Positions 13,501 to 22,500 of a stretch of DNA of 64,000 nt are shown here, one piece after another. How positions within the stretch are numbered: position 1 is the first letter of the stretch; every line of letters begins with the position of its first letter. A program made the translations under genes and the position numbers. The notes beneath the pieces are model-generated. The model had not been told where the DNA came from. It did not search any database and saw only the letters and a program-made list of their open reading frames with translations. The stretch is from positions 122,671,225-122,735,224 of the forward strand of contig NC_068937.1 in assembly GCF_016801865.2 (NCBI RefSeq), read 5' to 3'. This DNA comes from Culex pipiens pallens (Eukaryota; Arthropoda; Insecta; Diptera; Culicidae).

Positions 13501-16500
13501 TACCGACATCAGCAGTGCCAACATAACTCCAAGTCGCGACAACCTCATCCCAATAGCGGCACCTAGCTTCAGCAAGGCTTCCAAAACGCAGGAAGAGCAC
13601 TACCAGGATGACCTGCGGGCCGGGGCGTTCCAGTTCATCGAGTCGACGCGAGCGAACGAACTCCCGCTGCCGTACCAGATCAAGATCATCAACCGGGACG
13701 TGGGCATCATCTGCTGGAGGTACCCGCAACCGAGGTCCCTACACAACGTTACCGTCTTCCCGGTGCCGATGAATGTAAGTATGATCAGAATCTGATCTGT
13801 ACCTCAAGATGACCAATGCGTTTTTTCAGACCTCCAAGTCGTTGAATATCCAGTGCAAGTTGGAGTACTTTGCCGAAATCTACGGCGACTTCTTCGAGCT
13901 GTGCGAGTTTACACTGTCGGAAAATGAGAAAATCGACCTTCGGCTACCGTCCAGTAAGATCGCATCCCCGATTTGGCGCATCGTGATGACCCAGAACGTG
14001 ATCTACGAGGGTAACGAGCAGGAAGAGTCCACCGCAAACGACGAAAACGACCCACAAGAGTCGAGCAAATCGTTGATTTCGAACATAACCGACGCCCTGA
14101 AGGATACCTACCTGTCGACGGGTCGCATCGTGAGTCTACCCTACCGACTGCATCCGAAGATCTTCGTGGCTTGCATGCGCGTTGACTCGATTTTCAATCC
14201 AAACATGATCCCTAACGTGGAGCTCACCGTTGAGCTGCGTCCAGTGCAGGTCAATCTGTTCAACGTGATCGAACGACCGGAGGTCGTAACGCTTCCGAAA
14301 CCGTTTGAGCGGTACAGGTTTTGCAAGGAATCGTCGGAATCGAGGAGTCACAAGTTCTTGATGCTGAATGCGCAGTACTTCCGGGTACACGCGACAATCT
14401 ACGACAACTTTGACTTTCTGCTGAGCGGTGAGATGAACCTGCAGTGTGACCTGCTTGACTATAGTCATTTTACGTTTGAGAATGCGCTGGAAGTGGTCAA
14501 CCTGAAGGCGATTGTATCTTCGGAGGAAGATTCGCTCGAGTTCAAGGCGATCTCCGACGATATCTTGGTGCGGTATGGGCCATCGATCGGGTACAACCTG
14601 CTCGTTGCGGAGAAGATATGGAACTGTACGCAGCCGGAGAATACGCTACTGTATGGGAAGTACATCGTTTGCAACCACACCCACGTGGGTATTCGAATTG
14701 GTCAGTTTGGTACCGGCGAAGGGATCTTCCTGGGAACGGAAGAGCTCTGTCAGTACGTGTTCCGAAGCTTCCGACATCCGCAAAAGCTGCAGATTGTGTT
14801 CAACGAAAACTACAAGGAAATCAGCACGGAACCGTTTGAGGTGACGAAAGAAGGCTTGTTCTACGTTCGGATTTTGCCGGTCCACGAAGAAGACGTTGAC
14901 GACGACAAGCTGTTTGTGGTGCGAGTTGAAAATCTGAGCAGCGCTCAGAAGCGCGTTACGATCGAGGGTCAGATCAGCTTCTTCAACATGACCAGCCAAC
15001 GGTTGAAGGTTCAGTACCGGTTCTACAAGGTCGTCCCAAACAGTGACAAGCACTACGTATCGACGAGCTTCCTGCTCGAGGAGGGTTCCGACGGGAACGT
15101 GTTCGGGGCGGCCAACAACAAGAACCAGCAGAGCATCAAGCTGGCGATCGACGGCGAACGGAAGGGCTGGTCCGGGGACATTCCCATGCGGGAGATTATG
15201 AACGGATCGAAGCCGTACTTGGTGAAAATTCCTACGGGGATGACGACGGAGGGATACATCAGCTATTGGGTGCGAATCATTCGGGAACGGATTGGGGATC
15301 ACGCCGAGCTGAAGGAGTCGTTCAACGAGCGGGTGCTGGTCGTCGTTTGGCCGCTATTTATGGTACAGTCCATGCTGACGGTGAACACGACGGTAAGTTT
15401 GACTGGGTGAGGTGATCGACAAGATCGTGCAATACGGACGTTTTTGTTCCAGGCTCACGAAGAGAAAATCGACCAGAACTTTTCGATCTACGGACAAGGT
15501 GAACGGCGCCAGCTGCTCGTATCCGGGACAAACTCCGACGAGCACGAGTTGCAGTTCCGAATGGAGTGAGTTAACCCAATTATGAATTTGTACCAGCGAT
15601 TAACCATCCCCAAAATCTCCAGCTTCAACTCCCCGCACGGCGAAGACAAACGCAAGGCGCTGCTCTCGTACCGCCTGATCGACGGGCGGACCTTCTTTCA
15701 GGTGCCCGATCGCTTCAAGACGGTTGAAGCGGCCATCAAAATGCTACGCAAGTCTCATTCCGTTAAGTGGCCCTGCTCGCGCGAGGAAGAACTTCGCTGG
15801 CGGCGGGAAAACTCGATCCAGGAAGCGACGTTCCCGCTGTACAACTGTTCCGCGGCGCATGAACTGTCCTGCTGTCTGATGCTCAGTATCGCCCCCTGGG
15901 CACTGTTCATCAACCAGCTGGGCTGTCCGGTACGCGTTCGGAACTGCGACTCGTACGAGGTGAACTTGATTGAGCCGAACAACATTGTGATGCCGCACTA
16001 CATCGAGAGCAGCTTCACGCTGGAGCTGGACGTTGGGTTCGCGCTGCAGTCAGAAGTGATCTACTTGGACGGAGATGCGGTCAAGAAGCATGCTCCTAAC
16101 AGTCACGTACTGCCGGCGGAAGGTTCGGTTGAGATATGCTTACGATCGGAAAGTGGGGTAAGTCATCTTTATTCACTACAAGTACTTATAAATCTAGCTT
16201 AAATCTTGCCCTTAATCTGCACGTTTGGTTGCACTGACTTGACAGCCTCCGTGAACACCTGCAGTACGCGATCGACCCTCTCGGTTGTAGCATTCTGTCC
16301 CATCAAGCCAATCCGGAATACCTGCCCAGCGGTAGGTCCCAACCCTCCGCTGATCTCCACCATATAAGTCTTCATCGCGTACTGCGCCACCTTGAGCCAA
16401 TCGACTCCTTGTGGGACCTTAATCGTGGTTACGGTAGCAAGCCGGTCTTTCGAATTGGCATACAACTCGAAGCCAGCCGCTTCTAGTCCACGGTACAACC

Positions 16501-19500
16501 GTTGCGCACAGTCCTGGTGGCGCGCGATCAACGTCGGCAAGCTTTCCTCACAAGCTAGAGCGATGGCTTCGCGCAAGCCGTACAGCAGGGTGGCCGAAAT
16601 GGTGTGGTGATAGCTGGAAAGATGGGAAGAGCACATTACGGGTTGATGTTACGAACGTGACGGTGGTATTACTTACATGCGTGGTCGTCCGAAGCATCCC
16701 CAGTAATCACCGACCAGTGCCATGTCCCAGTAGTACACCTTGACCTTCGTGTTACGGCTCTTGAAGCGTTCCCTAGAAGAAGATTTTTTACAGAGATTAT
16801 TACAGAGAAAACAAAGTTAATTCGTGCTGTTTTGAACTCGCTGGGCACTAAACTGTCAACCTGAAGTTTTGAAATAATGTATGTCAGTCAAACTAGTACT
16901 GATCGGAATTGTCTTAAAAAACATTTCCAGGGGAATTAAACAAGCTTTTGAAGGCATTTTACTTATGATTTTCAAATTGAAAGTAGGAAATTTGTTAGTA
17001 CGCATTGTAAACAATAGAAAACGCAAGAGTCATGGAGAAGCACAAGAAAAAGGAAAATTTGTGAGTACGCATTGTAAACAAAAGAGTTTAAGGAAGCCGC
17101 AGAATGAACATTCATTCGAATGCATTTGCACTACAGATTGTCAAGGCAAACAGATTGGCCAATGCTTCTGGACACCAAACGTGCTGGACACCAACCGCCC
17201 TTTACGCCCAGCAAAACTGGCAGTGTTGCAAGCGCAAAACATACGTTGCCAGTGCCGATTTATTTTGCATCGGCCAATCTGTCTCCCTCGACAATCTGTA
17301 ATTTGCACAGCTCTGCACTCAACTACCCCCAAGAAACAGCCCACTTATCGCAAATATTACTTAATAGCGGTGCTATTTACGCATCCAATCACGCGCGGTC
17401 GCTATCTCCCGGGTCGCAAAACGTCAGACGAATCTTCCAAATTGCAACCATAACTTTTTCCCCCGGGCACGGTGCGCACATCGACCTTCAAAAACACAAC
17501 AGAGCAATAAAAGCGGTGCCTCTACTGCCCCACAGATAAGATTGTCTCTCCGAACAAGCTCATCATCACCTTACAAATACAAACTTTCGTCAAGAGATAG
17601 CAGTCCCGTACTTACACGGCTCGATGGCTGAACGACATTGGCGTAATGCCCGGCGGTGCTCCGAGCACTTTCTGCGAACCGGTGTAAACAGCGTCCACTT
17701 CCCAGCGGTCCATGAAGAAGGGAGTTCCGCCCAGCGACGCAACCGTATCCACAATAAGCAAGCAGTTGTTTGCGTGACACAGCGCTCCAACGCCCTCCAA
17801 CCCCTGAAGAACTCCCGTCGAAGAATCTCCCTGGGTCAGGAATAGTACCGACGGTTTGTGCTGCACCAGTGCCGTGCGAATCTCCTCCAACGAAAGCGAC
17901 TGGCCGACCTTCGATTTGACCGTCCTCACATCAGCTCCGTATCGCGTAGCCATATCCGCCGACCGGTCTCCCCAGTGTCCGGTGTGACCAATCAGAACCA
18001 CGTCACCATCCTCGAGCAGGTTGCACAGGGTGGCCTCCATACCGCCGTGGCCGGACGCGCTCAAACAGAAGGTGGCTGCGTTCGTCGTCTGGAACAGGTA
18101 CCGAACGCCCTCCTTGATGTCGTCCATGATCTTGAGCGTCTCCGGGTGTAGATGGCCCAGGATGGGCTTGGACATGGCGTCCAGAACTCGCTGGGGAGCA
18201 TTTGACGGACCCGGTCCCATCAGCAGCTTGTCCGGAACGACCAGGGGTTCGCGGAGAACCGCCGGAGAGGTCACTTTGTACTCCATTTGACGTAGTTTGC
18301 TTTGGCGCGAGAACTTTCACTTGTTGAATGATTGCGGAAGGCAGAGTCGAGACTGAATGAGCGGACGAGCGGCGAACGGACCGGTTTTAAGCTTGCGTAC
18401 GTGGGCTGTTTCTCTCTCGGATCAGTGGTGCCAGGTTTGCTGAAAAGATTTGAGAGTTAATCAGTTGGTAGTGAATTAAAGTGGCACCACTGTTTTCTCT
18501 TGAAGCTTCTCACCTAGTTGTGGGAGAGAAAGAGTGAATGAAAGAGAACCTGCTGCTGATAACACGTTGTCGCGGTAAACGCGAGACTTTGTGGTTTCTT
18601 TCCATATGTTACAGATCAACCAGTCTCTGTTTAATCAGCTTGTCTGTGCGGTTTTCCTCTTACCAAGATGTGATCTTATGGTCACTTTTCTCCAGAGTGA
18701 TACTCCAGATCGATGACCTACGCAGTTTTGCTTGCGGTTTTCAGCCGCTCTCAAAGTTCGTATTTGCCAACTGATAACAACCTTTCCCAGCCTCAGAAAT
18801 GGAAAATATTTACTCTCCAATATCACCGTGCGTAATTGTTTGCTCTGCAATGTAAGTCACAATAATTTTTCCCATCACACCAGGTCAGCAACGTCATCCT
18901 GTCGTCCACCACGGAGAACAACATCCGAGTCATCACCGTAGCGGCGCAGTTTGTCGTGACCAACTATTCCAGCTACGAGCTGTACGGGTGGTGCTTTGCC
19001 GTGCTCGACAACGAACAGCTCGATCAGATTCGGCAGGACGAGCGTAGCCAACATACCGCGTGCATTGGACTTCCGCGGAATGACCGGAAGTGTGATAAGT
19101 ATGTAGAAAATTATTGGTTGTAGACTTCGATTGCTGATTTATTTCTTTCAGTCCCCAAGGTTCGGCGGTAACCGTCCTGAGCAACCTGTCCCAGCACAAG
19201 AACCGTCTCAAACCCAACAGTTCGTACCAGTGCTACCTAGCTCTGTATCAGCATGGAACCGACACCGAATTCTCGCTTCCAATCCACCTGAACGCTCCCG
19301 TTTCCCGGCGCAGCTTCTGCGTGCAACATCTCACCCCCACCCACGAAGATCGCTACATTCCGCTAGCCCTGTCGACCGTCACCCACCACGGTCAGCACTA
19401 TGTCTCGATCTATGACGACCCGTGCCCGTCGTACGCGATCGAAAACCGAACCGACTTCAACATCTACGTGGCCCAGGCGGACTCCACCAACGCGAGCAAA

Positions 19501-22500
19501 CCGGCCGAAGCCGTCCCGGAGTGTCCGGCCGAGGCGAACTTTGTGTGGTACCAGATCGTACGATCGCGCCAGACAGTGTTCTACACGCCGCCAGAACTGG
19601 ATGCCGTGTTCCCGGAGGCGCAGACCGTGGAGGTTGCGCTGATCTTTGCCTGTGTAAGCGGAAGTGCGATTCGGTGGTCGCATCCGGTGCGGATCGATGA
19701 GAACAAGAATATCTTCCTGAACATTCCACTGTACGGGGATCTGAAGCTGGCCGTTAACGTGCGCAATCGGACCACGGAGATTGTGATCGATTACATCAGT
19801 CAGGTGAGATTTTTTTTATATTGAGTGGTTCTCTACGATTTTGCAAATCGACTTTTTTTGTATTTTTTTTTATTTGGATGAAATTTTATCCATGTCCATC
19901 ATTAGTTTTCCCATACAATTTTGAGGGCTGGTCATACAAAATAGGTATGTAAATTTATAAAATTTCTGTATCTTGACAAAGAATTTTCAGATCGATTTGG
20001 TATCTTCGGCAAAGTTGTAGGTTGATGGAGACTTTTCAGAGAAAAATAAATACACGAAAAAATCCCTTTTTTTATTCAACTTTTATGACTAAAAATCATT
20101 TTCGATTTTTTTATAAAAATATCTTTTTGGAACTTTGAAAATCAGGCAACTAGTCTGAGATATGGGAAGGTGGGGCAAGACGACCATATGGGGCAAGCGG
20201 AACAATCGCTCGTACGGCCGTAATTTTTACAATTTTGATTATTTCCAGTATGAGGAATTGTTGCTAGCAATGCAATTAGCTGATTATACTACCACATAAC
20301 CGACAAAACGACTTAAACACCACGGGATATAAGATTGAATTACGTTTTTTTTTTCAAAACCCTTGTTTTCTTTTAATATTAATTTGGAAAGAACACAATA
20401 AGGCTTAGGGTTCATTTTAAGGCTCATTTTATCAAAATGCTATTTTTCTTAGATCAGTAGTGTCCTTACCAATGACTTGCACCTATTATTAAGTATGATT
20501 TAACTTTTGGTTATTTTTGTTGAGAGCTTTTGAAAAACTTTGTTCAGGTGGGGCAAGTGTACCATAACACGGAGAAAAAAGAGTTCCCAAAATCGTGAAC
20601 AAGCGTTCATGAAAATGGGAACCACGAACAAAGTGTTCAAATTTCATGGTACGTTTTTCAAAATCCTACCATGGGATTTGAACACTTTGTTTGAGGTTCC
20701 CATTTTCATGAGCGCTCGTTCACGATTTTGGGAACTCTTTTTTCTCCGTGTAAGGATTATTAGTATGGAAAAAATTACGAATTTCTGTAATAATTTTTTT
20801 TCGTAAAAACGATCAAATTTTTAGTAAAATATTATTATTTATTATTATTTATTTTTTTCTAACCTGATGTATCTAAGTGATAACAGTTCAATCGTTTGCA
20901 AATTAACATGTTGTTTTGTTTCATGCATTGTTCCTCTTGCCCTAACGGGTTGTTCGTCTTGCCCCACTAGTTGAGTAGAACATACGGAAAATCAAAAATT
21001 TCAAAATCAATTTTTTACATTAAAAAACAGGATTTTTTTAAAATTTGTTTTATCAACGTCTTAGTCAAGACCTGGAATAAGATGATTATAAATAAATCCG
21101 ACAGTTTTTTAAAGTTTTAAATGGGTTATAACGAGCATTTCCTTAGCTTGTTACACTTGCCCCACTTTCCCCTTAAGCCTCACAACGAATTCGAATCGAT
21201 GAAAATGATTTTCTCTTGAAAGTTGCAGGCTAATTAGGTGACAATTAGAGAAATTCAAGCAAAACAATGTAAATGGGTCAGTGTGCATTTGTAAACAAGC
21301 AGTCTATCCTGCTTACGTCAGAGGATGTTTACATTTAACATGAGCAGGATAGACTGGATCTCAGAAACTAATTGTCCGATTTTTTTTCCAAAGATAAAAT
21401 TATAGCACATTTTCTCAGCTATTCCAAAATATTTTTTAAAACAAAAAAAAAACAAATAAATACATATACCCAAATGTAAATTGTCAAGTACTTTTCGATT
21501 GCAAATTCGATTTACTTAAAAAAAAGTTTTTAATTTAATGTATTTTTTTGTCCATACTTTCAAAAAAAAAAAATCCAAAAAACACAATTTATTAAACAAA
21601 TAATATCTTCTAAACCAGATTTTGCCCACGAAAAGATGTCTTTTTAGTCCCCTAAATAATATCATATAAATTAGAAAATTTAAAAATAAGTGTTTTGGGA
21701 ATTTAGCTTTTAGTCATTACAAATTAAATGAGATTTTTTTTCCGTATACATATTTTTTCTTAATAGTCCTAATTATAATCTACAACTTTACCGAAGATAC
21801 CAAATCGAGCAGAAAATCCAGAAAATCCCTTCTCAAGAAACACAATTTAATACATTTTTGTATGACAACCCCTAATTTTTTGTTTAAATAAAAAAAAAAA
21901 ACAAAAAACATATTCTTCAAAAAATTCCAGAAATTTCTAAAAAATCGAAAAAAAAATCGAAAAATGTTGAATTAAAAGAAAACAAAGTAAAGAGTGGATT
22001 CGTTTATTCGAATGACCGCTGATTCGAATGCTCGCTGATTCAGTATTCGAGCTAGAATGCACTCAAACGTCAACATTTAGTTGTCAAACTAATGTTCACA
22101 TTTCGCCCCAAGGTTACTGTAAGACAGTAACAGTAACTTACAGTAACCTTGATTTCGCCCCCTTTGTTCCCTGTTTTCCAAGCACGGGGTTTCGTGCTTT
22201 TGACAGCTGTCAGTCGTTCCAACTTGCAAATTTGTATTCGTTAATCCGAATGTAGTTCCATGCGAGTTAACAAATCGGCTCTGTATGAAAAAAAAACAAT
22301 AAAAAAATTAAAAAATTAAGGAATATTGGAAAACTTTATTTTTAAATTCCTGAGTTTTTAATTTTCAGATTTTAAATTTTTGAATTATAAACTTAAAAAA
22401 AATTTAAAGCTCGTTTTTGTATTTTTAATTCTATCTATAGGTATGGAACTATAAATTTCTGTATTTTAAAAATTTCAATTGGAAAAATTGGATTTTTTTC

